Source: Marinifilaceae bacterium (GTDB lineage Bacteria > Bacteroidota > Bacteroidia > Bacteroidales > Marinifilaceae). From it: 44,598 nucleotides of DNA. Below are positions 14,467 to 24,599 of the stretch, one piece after another; the stretch's first letter is position 1, and each line of letters begins with the position of its first letter. The position numbers were made by a program, and so were the translations under genes. The stretch is taken from the NCBI GenBank assembly GCA_016744515.1, contig JADGEF010000010.1, positions 1-44,598 of the forward strand, read 5' to 3'. A model generated the notes under the pieces. That model was given only the letters and a program-made list of their open reading frames with translations, did no database searches and was not told where the DNA came from.

Positions 14467-16893
14467 CTATTTGAGGACTATGTCTTCTTTCGTGTCCTCT
14501 TTTATTTCAGAGCCTGCTATTCTCAGTGCATCCAAATCGATATCTTCTTCCTCGTTGTAAATCTGTAATAGAGGTTCTTTAAACGACTTATTCGTAATTA
14601 AACGTTCAAGTGTCAGTAGTAATGATGGTAAGAGGATTAGATTAGACAGCATTGCAGAAAGAAGTGTAACCGAAACCAATACACCTAAGGATACTGTTCC
14701 TCCAAAATCTGATAAAGAGAATATTCCAAATCCGAAGAAAAGAATAATAGATGTATACATCATACTCTGTCCGGTTTCACGAAGAGCCAATACGACAGAC
14801 GATCGAATATTCCAACCGGTGAGTTTTAGTTCTTGTCGGTACTTAGCCAAATAGTGAATCGTGTCGTCTACTGATATTCCGAAGGCAATACTAAAAACCA
14901 ATATGGTTGATGCCTTAATTGGGATACCAAAATAACCCATTAAGGCTGCTGTTATAACTAAAGGAATTAAATTCGGTATTAGAGCTACAAGAACCATTCT
15001 TTTAGATGAGAACATCCAAGCCATAAAAGTGGCGATAAGGAGAACAGCTAAAGCCAAACTTAAAAATAGGTTTTTAATTAGGTATTGAGTCCCTTTAAAA
15101 AAGACGATACTTGAACCTGTTACTGTCACTTTATATTTATCCTTAGAAAATATTTCATCGACATGCCCTAGAACGATTTGTTCCATTTCTTCCATTCTGG
15201 TTGTTCCAATATCCTTAATTCTAAAACTCATTCGTGTTTTAGTTTGGGTAGAATCCATAAAGGAATCAAAGATGCTCACTTCCCCTTTAACTTCTGCTTT
15301 TGAGAGGTAGGAGAGAAGTATGTTTTTCACATTACTACTAGGCATTTTATAATATTTCTCTTTACCATTATAGTATGCTTGATGAGCAAATTTAGCTCCT
15401 TCGACCAAAGATAATGAGGCCGAAATATCAGGATATTGCTTAAGCGAATCGTTTAATTTTTCGATACGTTTGAGAGTCGATAATTTTAGAACGCCACCTT
15501 TTTTCTTGGTTTCAACAACAATCTCAAGTGGCATAATGCCATCAAGATTCTTTTCGAAGAATTTAAGATCCTGGTAAATGATATTGTGATGCGGAAGATC
15601 ATCAACCATATACCCTGTACTCTTAATTTTACTGATTCCAATAACACCAATAAGCATTAGAGCGCCTGTAATTAGATAAACAGCTTTACGTTTATTCAAG
15701 ACGATTTTTTCAAGTGCCTTTACGAATTTGTTAATAAATTTGTTTTCGAGATGTTGGGTTGCTTTATCAGTTGGAGGATTAATAAAACTGAAAATGATAG
15801 GAATCAAAACCAGTGATAAAAAGAAAACCACCATAATATTTAAGGCTGCAACGACTCCAAACTCTTTAAGAATTTGGCTCGAAGTAATAATAAAGGTTGC
15901 AAAACCCGATGCAGTAGTTAAGTTGGTTAAGAAGGTTGCATTACCAATTTTGGATACAACACGCTGTAGAGCTTTAATTTTATTACGGTGTAGAATGTAT
16001 TCGCCATGGTATTTATTAATGAGGAATACAGAATTGGGTATTCCAATAACAACCAAAAGTGGGGGTAGCATGGCTGTTAGCAGTGTGATTTTATAGTCGA
16101 AAAGAACCATAGAACCTACAGCCCAAATTACACTTAAAGCTACAACCAACATAGAAAAGAAAACCACTTTAAACGAGCGGAAAAACATAAATAGAATGAT
16201 GGCTGTGACTAATAAAGATAAGAGGATAAACATGTTCATCTCTTTTTTTATCATATGCGCCATTTCTACTCTAATGTATGGCAAACCAGAGTAGCGCATT
16301 TTAAGATTGTGTTTCTGAGCAAAAGCGTCAGAGATTTCGTGCACTTTTTTAACCATTGGCTCTCTGGCCTTAGAGTTAATCACTTTTCCATTTACAGTAA
16401 TGGCCATTAAATAGGTATCCGTATCATGATTAACTAAACTACCCTTATAAAATGGGAGTGATTCTGCAATGGCAGCAATACTATCTAGTTCTTTTTGAGA
16501 ATTAAGTTTTTCAGGGAATATGGATTTAAACTCGAACCTTTTCTTTTCCTTATTCTTGGTAATATTATAAGTGTGTGCAATGGAAACAACTGCATCTATA
16601 CCATCTAATTTTTTTAAATCATTACCAAGAGTAATCCAGTCATTAAATTTATCAAGCTGATAAAAATTACTGTCTTGAACCCCGAAGAACATCACGTTAC
16701 CTTCTTGTCCGAAAGTGTTATGGAAGTTTTCGTAATCAATGGATGCAATATCGTCTGTGGGGAGGAGTGCAGCGTGGCGATAGGACATTTCTACAAATTG
16801 AGCCTTATAGCCCATAAAAATGGTCATCAATCCAACAAGTACCAACAATAATATTCTATTCCTGAGAATAACGCCCGCAATTCTATTCCACAT
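14467..16893 (-). CDS. RND superfamily exporter, MMPL/Patched-like
   Basis: This 808-residue inner-membrane transporter is built as a duplicated unit: an N-terminal helix (about 9-27), a periplasmic domain (about 40-205), five to six helices (about 220-390), a second helix (about 405-425), a second periplasmic domain (about 430-610) and a last helix group (about 620-770). The helix segments FGISVDDTIHYLAKYRQEL and VIGIPNSVFLINKY mark the sterol-sensing-like, proton-relay positions of the MMPL family. Such proteins usually move lipids or hydrophobic compounds by proton flow. No adaptor or outer-membrane partner is adjacent, so it may work alone. The substrate is unknown. Confidence 0.85.
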   Translation of the reverse strand: MWNRIAGVILRNRILLLVLVGLMTIFMGYKAQFVEMSYRHAALLPTDDIASIDYENFHNTFGQEGNVMFFGVQDSNFYQLDKFNDWITLGNDLKKLDGIDAVVSIAHTYNITKNKEKKRFEFKSIFPEKLNSQKELDSIAAIAESLPFYKGSLVNHDTDTYLMAITVNGKVINSKAREPMVKKVHEISDAFAQKHNLKMRYSGLPYIRVEMAHMIKKEMNMFILLSLLVTAIILFMFFRSFKVVFFSMLVVALSVIWAVGSMVLFDYKITLLTAMLPPLLVVIGIPNSVFLINKYHGEYILHRNKIKALQRVVSKIGNATFLTNLTTASGFATFIITSSQILKEFGVVAALNIMVVFFLSLVLIPIIFSFINPPTDKATQHLENKFINKFVKALEKIVLNKRKAVYLITGALMLIGVIGISKIKSTGYMVDDLPHHNIIYQDLKFFEKNLDGIMPLEIVVETKKKGGVLKLSTLKRIEKLNDSLKQYPDISASLSLVEGAKFAHQAYYNGKEKYYKMPSSNVKNILLSYLSKAEVKGEVSIFDSFMDSTQTKTRMSFRIKDIGTTRMEEMEQIVLGHVDEIFSKDKYKVTVTGSSIVFFKGTQYLIKNLFLSLALAVLLIATFMAWMFSSKRMVLVALIPNLIPLVITAALMGYFGIPIKASTILVFSIAFGISVDDTIHYLAKYRQELKLTGWNIRSSVVLALRETGQSMMYTSIILFFGFGIFSLSDFGGTVSLGVLVSVTLLSAMLSNLILLPSLLLTLERLITNKSFKEPLLQIYNEEEDIDLDALRIAGSEIKEDTKEDIVLK

Positions 16894-17343
16894 ACCTAAA
16901 TCTATCTTTGAATCTTACTTTTGATAATGTTTGTGTTTGCATATATAGCTGGTTTTTAGTTTAATATCAGTTACACAGCATGAGCAAACACTTGAATGGC
17001 GAAATTACGACTTAATATCTTTATTTCAAAAGCTAATTGGGCATATCGACCAAGGCTTAAATTTATTAACGAAAAGTTATGTTTTTATTCTTTTTTTTGA
17101 ATGGTTTGTATAGTCATGATAGATGTAAAGTGATTGATATTTATTGCTTTAGTTTAAAAGCTAATTCGGAAAAAACAGAAAGATTAAAATTTTAAATTAG
17201 CAGAGTTTCAAGCCAAGGTTAAGTTAATGTTAACAAATGAAATTTTTGCTCTGAAAAATTAGGTAATTTCTAAATATCCTATATTTTTGCCAACCTAAAA
17301 AGTAGAACTAATCAACTGAAAAACAAATAAATTTAGACTAATT
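16894..17343. other. Divergent intergenic region
   Basis: The gap separates the MMPL gene (minus) and the Na/Pi symporter gene (plus). Apart from the -7 element at 17282-17289 I see no hairpin, repeat or small ORF that can be supported. Confidence 0.5.
17282..17289 (+). promoter_or_regulatory. -7 promoter element of the Na/Pi symporter gene
   Basis: TATTTTTG is an exact match to TAnnTTTG and is followed by CC. The start codon is 54 bp downstream of the element. No clear -33 TTTG lies at the usual spacing. Confidence 0.55.
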
Positions 17344-19059
17344 ATGAATTACGGTTTAGGTGATTTCTTAACACTCATAGGATCCTTAGGATTATTCCTT
17401 TATGGAATGAAATTGATGAGTGAAGCTCTACAAAAAGTAGCTGGAGATAAGATGAGATCGATTTTATCAGCAATGACATCGAATCGTGTTAAAGGTGTAA
17501 TGACAGGTGTATTAATTACGGCACTTATTCAGTCATCATCAGCAACTACAGTAATGGTCGTTAGTTTTGTAAATGCAGGTTTACTTACTTTAGTAGAGTC
17601 AATCGGTGTAATTATGGGTGCTAATGTTGGTACGACTGTTACAGCTTGGTTAATTTCTCTACTTGGATTTAAAGTAAGTATGAGCGCCATTTCTTTACCT
17701 TTAATAGGTTTGAGTTTACCACTACTATTCTCGAGTAATCGTTCAAGAAAAAATTGGGGTGAATTGGTAATCGGATTTGCATTATTATTTATCGGTCTTC
17801 AGTTTCTTAAAGAATCGATGCCTGATATCAAAAATAACCCTGCGATTCTCGACTTCTTAACTTCATATACTGATTTAGGTTTTGGATCTTACTTATTATT
17901 TGCTGGAATTGGAACTTTATTAACAATTTTAATTCAATCTTCATCGGCAACTATGGCACTTACTCTTGTAATGTGTAATAGCGGATGGATTAGTTTCGAT
18001 ATGGCAGCAGCTATGGTGTTAGGTGAAAATATTGGAACTACAATTACGGCTAATCTTGCAGCAATGGTAGCTAATACTTCTGCTAAAAGAGCAGCAAGAG
18101 CTCATTTAATATTTAATACCGTTGGTGTACTTTGGATGTTAATGATTCTACCTTATTTTTTAGAAGGAATTGCAGATCTAAATATGTGGCTTGGTGGAGG
18201 TAATCCATTAGAAACAGATCCTGCTCTGGCAGCACAAACAATAGCAGCTGTTCCCGTATCATTATCTTTATTCCATACCATTTTTAATGTATTGAATGTT
18301 TTGATCATGATTTGGTTCGCAAAATTTATTGTGAAAGTTGTAACCAAATTGGTTCCATCTGACGAAAGTGAAGAAGAAGAATTCAAGTTACAGCATATTA
18401 AAACAGGTATGTTGTCAACTCCAGAAGCTTCTTTATTTCAGGCTAAAATGGAGATTAGTTTATATGCCAAGCATACTAAGAAAATGTTTAGCTATGTGAA
18501 AAAGGCTTTTAACGAAACCAATGATAAAAATTTCAGTAAACTTTACGATAAGGTAGATAAGCTTGAAGATGAGAATGATGATATGGAGATTCAAATTGCA
18601 AATTATCTAACTCATGTTTCTGAAACGCGTTTGAGTCCTGTGAGTTCAAAACGAGTTCGTGCTTTCTTCAAAATGGTCGACGATATTGAAAGTATGGGTG
18701 ATTCTATGCTGAATATTACCAAAGCATTGCATCGTAAGCGAGAGCAGAAAGCTTGGTTCCCTCAGGAGGTTCGTGATAACTTGAATAAGATGTTCGAATT
18801 GGTTGATGAGGCTTTATTAATCATGTTTAATAATACAGAGACAGATTTTCAAGACGTATTGACTAAGAAAGCTTACGAAGCTGAAAAAGCAATTGATGAA
18901 TACCGTACAATTCTGAAGCAACAACACTTAAGTGATGTGAAGGAAAAGAAATATGAATACAAGGCAGGTATCATTTACAACGATGTTTTCTCAGAGTGTG
19001 AGAAAATTGGTGACTATTGTATCAATATCTCTCAATCTATTTCAGAAATGAATGATTAA
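17344..19059 (+). CDS. Na/Pi cotransporter family protein with C-terminal PhoU-like domain
   Basis: This 571-residue inner-membrane sodium:phosphate symporter has the two inverted-repeat signatures of the Na/Pi family: LIQSSSATTVMVVSFVNAG (about 60-78) and LIQSSSATMALTLVMCNSG (about 197-215). About eight membrane helices fill residues 1-340. Residues 375-560 form a charged helical PhoU-like domain that probably lies in the cytoplasm and may regulate transport. The ATG at 17344 follows a good -7 element, and a strong terminator closes the gene. It is monocistronic. Confidence 0.92.
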   Translation: MNYGLGDFLTLIGSLGLFLYGMKLMSEALQKVAGDKMRSILSAMTSNRVKGVMTGVLITALIQSSSATTVMVVSFVNAGLLTLVESIGVIMGANVGTTVTAWLISLLGFKVSMSAISLPLIGLSLPLLFSSNRSRKNWGELVIGFALLFIGLQFLKESMPDIKNNPAILDFLTSYTDLGFGSYLLFAGIGTLLTILIQSSSATMALTLVMCNSGWISFDMAAAMVLGENIGTTITANLAAMVANTSAKRAARAHLIFNTVGVLWMLMILPYFLEGIADLNMWLGGGNPLETDPALAAQTIAAVPVSLSLFHTIFNVLNVLIMIWFAKFIVKVVTKLVPSDESEEEEFKLQHIKTGMLSTPEASLFQAKMEISLYAKHTKKMFSYVKKAFNETNDKNFSKLYDKVDKLEDENDDMEIQIANYLTHVSETRLSPVSSKRVRAFFKMVDDIESMGDSMLNITKALHRKREQKAWFPQEVRDNLNKMFELVDEALLIMFNNTETDFQDVLTKKAYEAEKAIDEYRTILKQQHLSDVKEKKYEYKAGIIYNDVFSECEKIGDYCINISQSISEMND

Positions 19060-19078
19060 CTGAGAATATAAAACATAG

Positions 19079-19112
19079 AAAGCCTCTGATGCAATTGTAT
19101 CAGAGGCTTTTT
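19079..19112 (+). terminator. Terminator of the Na/Pi symporter gene
   Basis: The arms AAAGCCTCTGAT (19079-19090) and ATCAGAGGCTTT (19099-19110) are followed by T. Confidence 0.88.
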
Positions 19113-19142
19113 CATAGGTGTGTGTTTCTGCAGAATTAGAGC

Positions 19143-19173
19143 AAAAAAAGTGCTACCCAATGGATAGCACTTT
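19143..19173 (-). terminator. Terminator of trpS
   Basis: The arms AAAGTGCTA (19147-19155) and TAGCACTTT (19165-19173), read on the minus strand, are followed by a run of T (the A run at 19143-19149). It ends 24 bp before the trpS stop. Confidence 0.85.
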
Positions 19174-19196
19174 AGGATTATCTCTTAAGAATCGAT

Positions 19197-20210
19197 TTAA
19201 AATTTTCTGAAACCGATTAGTCTGCGAACTTCTTCAAGTGTTTTAGCTGCGCTCTCACGAGCTTGTTCAGCACCAAGTTTAGTTACTCTTCTTAGGTACT
19301 CATCATCTTTAGAAATCTCAAGGAACCTCTCACGAATTGGAGCATTAAAGTTGATGATATCTTCAGCTAACTGTTTTTTTAGATCGCCATAGCGAATTTC
19401 ACAATTGTTATATTTATTATTGAAGAAATTGCAGGTGTCTTTTGTCGAAACCACATCCATCAAGGTAAATAAGTTTTGAATTACTTCTGGCTTTTTCTGA
19501 TTCATTTCAGTTGGACCACTATCCGAAACGGCTTTCATTACTTTTTTGCGGATATCCTTAGGATCTTCAACTAAGCCAATTGCATTTCCTTCTGATTTTC
19601 CCATTTTACCTGAGCCATCAAGACCAGGGATCTTCATGAATTCACCAGTGAATGAATAAGCTTGTGGAATAGGGAATAATTCTTCACCGTAAGTGTTATT
19701 AAACCTCTTAGCGAACTTACGAGCCATTTCAAGGTTCTGTTCCTGATCTTTTCCAACAGGAACTTGTTGCGCCTTATGTATTAAAATATCAACAGCCATT
19801 AAAACCGGATAGGTTAGCAAACCTGCATTTACATTCTCTGGATTTTTACGCGCTTTGTCTTTAAATGATGTTGTACGTTCCAACTCGCCCAAGTAGGCAT
19901 TCATGTTCATTAATAAGTACAATTCTGCAATTTCAGGAACATCGCTCTGAACGTAAATACAAGCCTTTTCAGGATCGATGCCACAAGCAAGGTATTCAGC
20001 CAATACGTTTCTTACTTTAATGTGAAGATCGGCAGGAGTCGGATGTGTAGTCAGGGAATGCCAGTCTGCAATAAAGAAGAAGCAATTGTTATCATTCTGC
20101 ATTTGCACAAAGTTCTTTATGGCACCGAAATAGTTCCCCAGGTGCAAATTACCTGTTGATCGGATTCCACTTACTACTGTATTCATATCAGCATTAAATT
20201 TATAGCTCAT
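19197..20210 (-). CDS. trpS: Tryptophan--tRNA ligase
   Basis: This class I aminoacyl-tRNA synthetase charges tRNA-Trp in the cytoplasm. The HIGH-equivalent is NLHLGNY (residues 21-27) and the KMSKS-equivalent is GKMGKS (residues 201-206). SFKDKARKNPENVNAGLLTY and PVLMAVDILIHKAQQVPVGK are family hallmarks, and 337 residues is the standard length. The ATG at 20210 is used; an alternative ATG at 20186 would begin MNTVVSGIRSTG, closer to the usual family N-terminus. A -7 element at 20241-20248 allows either. Confidence 0.95.
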   Translation of the reverse strand: MSYKFNADMNTVVSGIRSTGNLHLGNYFGAIKNFVQMQNDNNCFFFIADWHSLTTHPTPADLHIKVRNVLAEYLACGIDPEKACIYVQSDVPEIAELYLLMNMNAYLGELERTTSFKDKARKNPENVNAGLLTYPVLMAVDILIHKAQQVPVGKDQEQNLEMARKFAKRFNNTYGEELFPIPQAYSFTGEFMKIPGLDGSGKMGKSEGNAIGLVEDPKDIRKKVMKAVSDSGPTEMNQKKPEVIQNLFTLMDVVSTKDTCNFFNNKYNNCEIRYGDLKKQLAEDIINFNAPIRERFLEISKDDEYLRRVTKLGAEQARESAAKTLEEVRRLIGFRKF

Positions 20211-20240
20211 TTATGAGCTGTGAAAAATTAATTAATCATG

Positions 20241-20248
20241 CAAAATTA
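20241..20248 (-). promoter_or_regulatory. -7 promoter element of trpS
   Basis: On the minus strand it reads TAATTTTG, an exact TAnnTTTG match, giving a leader of about 25 nt to the ATG at 20210. Confidence 0.5.
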
Positions 20249-20410
20249 TGAAACCTGTAGCACAAAACGAAATTTTAAAATTAATTCATCAATCTAATTT
20301 TGTGAAGGTGAGAAACAAAGTTAAATGTGTTCACTTTTTCTTTATATTTGATCTGATAAAAAAATAGAATATTTTGATCGCTTGAATCATATTAAATACA
20401 TCTCCTTAAA

Positions 20411-20962
20411 ATGAATATACTCGACATTCTTATCGGAATACCTTTGATCTACGCTATTTATAAAGGTTTTACAAAAGGTTTTGTTTACGAAGTTGCCACT
20501 TTGCTTGCTCTTATATTGGGAGTTTATGGTGCAATATACTTTTCCGATTTTACGGCTGAACTTATACAGGATACATTTAACTATGAGTCGCAGTATATGG
20601 AATATATTTCCTTTATCGTAACTTTTATTGCGATTGTAATTGGTGTAAATCTAATTGGAAAAATTGTTGATAAAATGGTCGAAGCCGTTGCTTTGGGCTT
20701 TGTGAACCATCTTTTAGGCGTAGCCTTTGGTTTATTGAAAGGGATAATCATTTTAAGTATTGTTATCCATTTGCTAAATTACGTGAACGATAAGTTTAGC
20801 TTTATTTCTCAGGAAAAGAAGAAGGAAAGCTTACTGTATGAGCCAATGACTCATATCTCCGATTCTTTATTTGAATTCTTCGATTCTGATTTTTCTACAA
20901 CTAAAGAAAAACTAGAGGATAAGATAAAGGAAGGAACTGAAAGTATAAAGAGAACCATCTAA
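20411..20962 (+). CDS. CvpA family membrane protein
   Basis: The 183-residue inner-membrane protein has four helices in the first 125 residues and a charged C-terminal tail. The start MNILDILIGIPLIYAIYKGF and the later GFVNHLLGVAFGLLKGIIIL follow the CvpA pattern (I-D-I---I-----Y-G---G). CvpA is linked to colicin V production in E. coli and to envelope function elsewhere; its molecular role is not settled. It ends 10 bp before the DUF3667 gene, so the two probably share a transcript. Confidence 0.85.
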   Translation: MNILDILIGIPLIYAIYKGFTKGFVYEVATLLALILGVYGAIYFSDFTAELIQDTFNYESQYMEYISFIVTFIAIVIGVNLIGKIVDKMVEAVALGFVNHLLGVAFGLLKGIIILSIVIHLLNYVNDKFSFISQEKKKESLLYEPMTHISDSLFEFFDSDFSTTKEKLEDKIKEGTESIKRTI

Positions 20963-20972
20963 GGCAACTTGA

Positions 20973-21971
20973 ATGCAAAATGACAAGATAAAACCATTGG
21001 GAATGAAACTTAAGAAGTTTATACCACAACTTCCTGTTCGTAAGGCTTTTCATTTTAAAGGTTTGTGTTTCAATTGTGAGTATGAGGTTGATGGTAAGTT
21101 TTGTCCGAATTGTGGACAGTCAGCCAAAGGTTTTAACCGCCCATTCTTTTCCATATTATTCGAATCATTGAGTGATGCCTTGTCATTCGATAATCGTTTG
21201 TTTCACACTTTAATTCCTTTATTTTTGAAGCCAGGTTATCTGACAAAGGAATTTATGAGAGGACGTAGAGTACGATATACGCCGCCATTTCGTTTGTATC
21301 TATTTCTTACATTTTTTGCTTTTTTACTTCTTTCGTACAATCATGCTCCAGATCGAGATTTCACTGAAAAGATGAGTCTGACTGATGACCAAGGAAAAAG
21401 GTTTGATCTAGAGAAAATGTTGAAAGACATCATACCAGCTTCAGATAGTACGGGTATTATCACTATAAAAACAGATAATCCGATTCCTGAGATTCAAGAC
21501 ATAGTCAAAAATGGAGAGAATTTAGATCTGGGTATATTTGAAGGTCACATTAGTGATTTTCTTGAAATGTGGAGACTAAATCCATCTTTAATGATGGACA
21601 CAGCTCTGAAGAAATTATCACAAACGTTGTTGATTATTCTTCCGATTTTTGCCTTGCTATTAGCTTTCTTCTATATTCGACAAAGACGATATTTACTAGA
21701 GCATTTACTTATATCGCTGAATTTTCATTCTTTTATTTTCATCATTGTAATTTTAAGTGAATTACTACTGTTGACTAAGAATGAGATGTTATCTGAAATC
21801 GCATTGTATTTGTACTTTAGTATACCCATTCAACTATTTTTCACCCTCAAAACCTATTATGGTCAAGGCTGGATAAAAACAACTTTCAAGTTTGTCATTT
21901 TAAGTTTTTTCTACAATCTCTTTTTTATCACAGGTTTGTTGATTGGCTTTATTTTGATGACTCAATCCTAA
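20973..21971 (+). CDS. DUF3667 domain-containing membrane protein
   Basis: This 332-residue protein has an N-terminal zinc ribbon (CFNCEYEVDGKFCPNCGQ, residues 30-47). The DUF3667 signature FDNRLFHTLIPLFLKPGYLT leads into GRRVRYTPPFRLYLFLTFFA (to about residue 115). A soluble loop (about 120-205) and four or five further helices follow. The family is widespread in Bacteroidota and has no known function. The ATG follows the cvpA-like gene by 10 bp. Confidence 0.85.
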   Translation: MQNDKIKPLGMKLKKFIPQLPVRKAFHFKGLCFNCEYEVDGKFCPNCGQSAKGFNRPFFSILFESLSDALSFDNRLFHTLIPLFLKPGYLTKEFMRGRRVRYTPPFRLYLFLTFFAFLLLSYNHAPDRDFTEKMSLTDDQGKRFDLEKMLKDIIPASDSTGIITIKTDNPIPEIQDIVKNGENLDLGIFEGHISDFLEMWRLNPSLMMDTALKKLSQTLLIILPIFALLLAFFYIRQRRYLLEHLLISLNFHSFIFIIVILSELLLLTKNEMLSEIALYLYFSIPIQLFFTLKTYYGQGWIKTTFKFVILSFFYNLFFITGLLIGFILMTQS

Positions 21972-22050
21972 GGAAAGAGTAAATTTAAAGAGATCAAACT
22001 AAGAGGCAGAAATACTAAGTAGCTCAAAGACTGATTATGACTAAAATGTA

Positions 22051-22058
22051 TATCTTTG
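22051..22058 (+). promoter_or_regulatory. -7 promoter element of tyrS
   Basis: TATCTTTG matches TAnnTTTG exactly. The predicted start is near 22065, about 50 nt before the ATG. Confidence 0.55.
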
Positions 22059-22115
22059 TCAGTCGAAATTAATTAGAGAATTTACGAACCTATTCGGTCT
22101 AAAATAATAAGCAAA

Positions 22116-23408
22116 ATGAATTTTATAGAAGAATTACAGTGGCGTGGCATGATTCACGATATGATGCCAGGTATTGAGGGACAATTAGAGAAAGAATTGA
22201 CATCGGCATATGTGGGAATCGATCCTACTGCTGATTCTTTACATATTGGACACCTAGTTGGTGTTATGATGCTTAAGCATTTTCAGGTAGCAGGGCATAA
22301 GCCAATCGTTTTGGTAGGTGGTGCTACAGGTATGATTGGCGACCCATCGGGGAAATCTCAAGAAAGAAATTTACTTGATGAAAAGACTTTGCGTCACAAT
22401 CAAGACTGTTTAAGAAACCAACTTGCAGGCTTCTTAGATTTTGATTCAGATGCTGATAATGCTGCTGAAATGGTAAACAATTACGATTGGATGAAGGATT
22501 TCTCTTTTCTTGATTTTATTCGTGACATTGGTAAGCATATTACCGTGAATTACATGATGAGTAAGGATTCTGTGAAGAAGCGTTTGTCTTCAGAATCGAA
22601 AACAGGCATGTCGTTTACTGAGTTTACTTACCAGTTGGTTCAAGGGAATGACTTCTTAGAATTGTATAAATCGAAGAACTGCAAGCTTCAAATGGGTGGT
22701 TCAGATCAGTGGGGAAATATTACTACTGGTACTGAATTGGTTCGACGTAAAGAAGGTGGTCAGGCTTGGGCAATTACGTGTCCATTGATTACAAAAGCAG
22801 ATGGTGGTAAGTTTGGTAAAACTGAGTCAGGAAACATTTGGCTTGATCCTAAATACACTTCACCATATAAATTCTATCAATTTTGGTTGAACACATCTGA
22901 TGAGGATGCAGAGAAGTACATTAAGATTTTTACTTTGATTACACAAGAAGAAGTCGCTGCATTAGTTGAAGAACACAAAGAGGCGCCACATATGCGTAAA
23001 TTGCAACAACGACTTGCTAAGGAAGTAACTGTAATGATCCATTCTGAAGCAGATTACGATATGGCCGTTGAAGCATCTCAAATTCTATTTGGTAAATCTA
23101 CAGCTGATGCTTTACGTAAACTTGATGAGGATACTTTCCTTTCAGTTTTTGAAGGTGTACCTCAGTTTAATGTCGATAAAGCCGAATTTGAGAATGGTAT
23201 TGATATTGTAGAACTTTTAGCTGTTAAAGCTGAAGTCTTCCCATCAAAAGGAGAATTAAGACGCCTTTTTAAAGGAAATGCAATCAGTTTAAATAAGGAA
23301 AAAGAACCTAATGCTGAACTAGTCGTTACTAAGGAGCATTTAATTGCTGATAAATACTTACTTGTACAAAAAGGGAAGAAGAATTATTTCCTTATTGTAG
23401 CTTGTTAA
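22116..23408 (+). CDS. tyrS: Tyrosine--tRNA ligase
   Basis: The class I synthetase for tRNA-Tyr has 430 residues. The HIGH motif is SLHIGHLVG (His43-His46), the KMSKS-equivalent is KFGKTESG (about 232-239), and the tyrosine and tRNA region is [11 protein letters not shown] (about 195-205). A C-terminal S4 RNA-binding domain covers about 365-425 ([20 protein letters not shown]). It has its own promoter and no co-transcribed partner is evident. Confidence 0.96.
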   Translation: MNFIEELQWRGMIHDMMPGIEGQLEKELTSAYVGIDPTADSLHIGHLVGVMMLKHFQVAGHKPIVLVGGATGMIGDPSGKSQERNLLDEKTLRHNQDCLRNQLAGFLDFDSDADNAAEMVNNYDWMKDFSFLDFIRDIGKHITVNYMMSKDSVKKRLSSESKTGMSFTEFTYQLVQGNDFLELYKSKNCKLQMGGSDQWGNITTGTELVRRKEGGQAWAITCPLITKADGGKFGKTESGNIWLDPKYTSPYKFYQFWLNTSDEDAEKYIKIFTLITQEEVAALVEEHKEAPHMRKLQQRLAKEVTVMIHSEADYDMAVEASQILFGKSTADALRKLDEDTFLSVFEGVPQFNVDKAEFENGIDIVELLAVKAEVFPSKGELRRLFKGNAISLNKEKEPNAELVVTKEHLIADKYLLVQKGKKNYFLIVAC

Positions 23409-23475
23409 TTTGCTTATTATAGATTAGTTTTATGTTTTCTACACTGAAATTAACTGATTTATTAAATATTAAATT

Positions 23476-23919
23476 ATGAAGATTTTAAATTACGCATTGA
23501 TTTTATTTTTTTCTCTAGGGATGTTCAGTTGTCATAGTAGTAGCTCTGATGGAACTCCTCCCAAAGTAAAGTTTTCAAGTCCAAAGACGACTGAAGCAGC
23601 TCCTACAGTTATAACGGCAGGACAAACAGTTACATTTATAGGTACTGTAAGTGATAATAAAGAGCTGAAATCAATTACTTTTTCTCCTATCCCTCATGTG
23701 AAGACTGTTAATAATTTTATTGACGATTTTAACGAAAAGCTAAATAAAGAAAAACCATCTTCTGGTTCAGTTTTGGATAAGTCAAAATTTGAAGTTAAGT
23801 TTTCTATAGAAACTTTAGCAGGAGCACCGCCTACTGATAAGCCACTTACTTGTACATGTACCGTAATTGACAAATCTGATAATGTAACTACAAAGACTTT
23901 TTATATCAAAGTGGAGTAA
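23476..23919 (+). CDS. Lipoprotein, DUF4625-like
   Basis: The 147-residue protein has a lipoprotein signal (MKILNYALILFFSLGMFSCH, probable lipid-modified Cys19). An immunoglobulin-like strand pattern follows (VITAGQTVTFIGTVSDNKEL, then TCTCTVIDKSDNVTTKTFYI). This resembles the Bacteroidota DUF4625 family of surface lipoproteins, whose function is unknown. It follows tyrS by 67 bp and is closed by a strong terminator. Confidence 0.7.
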   Translation: MKILNYALILFFSLGMFSCHSSSSDGTPPKVKFSSPKTTEAAPTVITAGQTVTFIGTVSDNKELKSITFSPIPHVKTVNNFIDDFNEKLNKEKPSSGSVLDKSKFEVKFSIETLAGAPPTDKPLTCTCTVIDKSDNVTTKTFYIKVE

Positions 23920-23944
23920 GCTTTGATTTAAGTATAGAATTGAG

Positions 23945-23973
23945 GACCTAAGCATTGCTTAGGTCTTTTTTTT
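23945..23973 (+). terminator. Terminator of the lipoprotein gene
   Basis: The arms GACCTAAGC (23945-23953) and GCTTAGGTC (23957-23965) have a 3-nt loop and are followed by eight T. Confidence 0.92.
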
Positions 23974-24146
23974 TGCTTTAAAGTTTCTAATTATCGACTT
24001 TTTTTAAGCTGATAAAATCATATTTATCATCAAATTAGGTACTTAATAATACCTCCTTGTAATCTTTTTTCAAAAAAAACAAGACTTGTATCGCTAGTAA
24101 ATATGGGCTTTCTTGTGTTGTTTTAAATTAAACTCAGTACTATGTA

Positions 24147-24178
24147 TTGCATATTACTATTTTAAAGACGTATATTTG
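24147..24178 (+). promoter_or_regulatory. Promoter of the PadR/PspC cluster
   Basis: TATATTTG at 24171-24178 is an exact TAnnTTTG. A TTG at 24147-24149 lies 21 bp upstream, close to the -33 TTTG consensus. The start codon at 24229 is about 45 nt past the predicted start. Confidence 0.55.
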
Positions 24179-24228
24179 TATAGCAAGCAAGTGTGTTTAG
24201 GATGGTATTGTATTAAAGTGTGTCTGTG

Positions 24229-24588
24229 ATGAAAAGGAAAATAAATAGAATCATGATTGTGTGTGTGTTGATTGGGTTTTGCGCAAGTCCATCCACAGCA
24301 AAGTCTCAGATGGTTCAACCTATGAGTTCAATCTACCTTGTAGTAAAATTAGATATACAATACAATTTCAATAATTGGTTTAGCCTTAATCATTTTTTTG
24401 ATTCTGATTGGTCGCCAGATGAAGATGAAGCTATTAAAGTAGATAGTCTGAAAAAGGGGCTTGATTGCAAAACTAAAGTGAAGCGTTCTACTGATTCAAT
24501 CATTATTAAATCTAAAAGAAGTTCTTTAAAGAAAACAAGGAAGACGAATTTTAGAAACATGCAAGTAGTAATCCAAACAAGAATTTAA
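24229..24588 (+). CDS. Small exported hypothetical protein
   Basis: I do not recognise this protein of about 119 residues. The ATG at 24229 gives MKRKINRIMIVCVLIGFCAS followed by a signal-peptide-like cleavage region (TAKSQ). The middle is aromatic (YNFNNWFSLNHFFDSDW) and the C-terminal 55 residues are strongly basic (SKRSSLKKTRKTNFRNMQV). It ends 11 bp before the padR gene, so it should be co-transcribed with the PspC cluster. It may be specific to this lineage. Confidence 0.6.
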   Translation: MKRKINRIMIVCVLIGFCASPSTAKSQMVQPMSSIYLVVKLDIQYNFNNWFSLNHFFDSDWSPDEDEAIKVDSLKKGLDCKTKVKRSTDSIIIKSKRSSLKKTRKTNFRNMQVVIQTRI

Positions 24589-24599
24589 AAATATTCCAA

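Larger units (their letters stand above)
23920..24228. other. Intergenic region with terminator and promoter
   Basis: The stretch is AT-rich and has no gene. It contains the terminator at 23945-23973 and the promoter at 24147-24178. Confidence 0.6.
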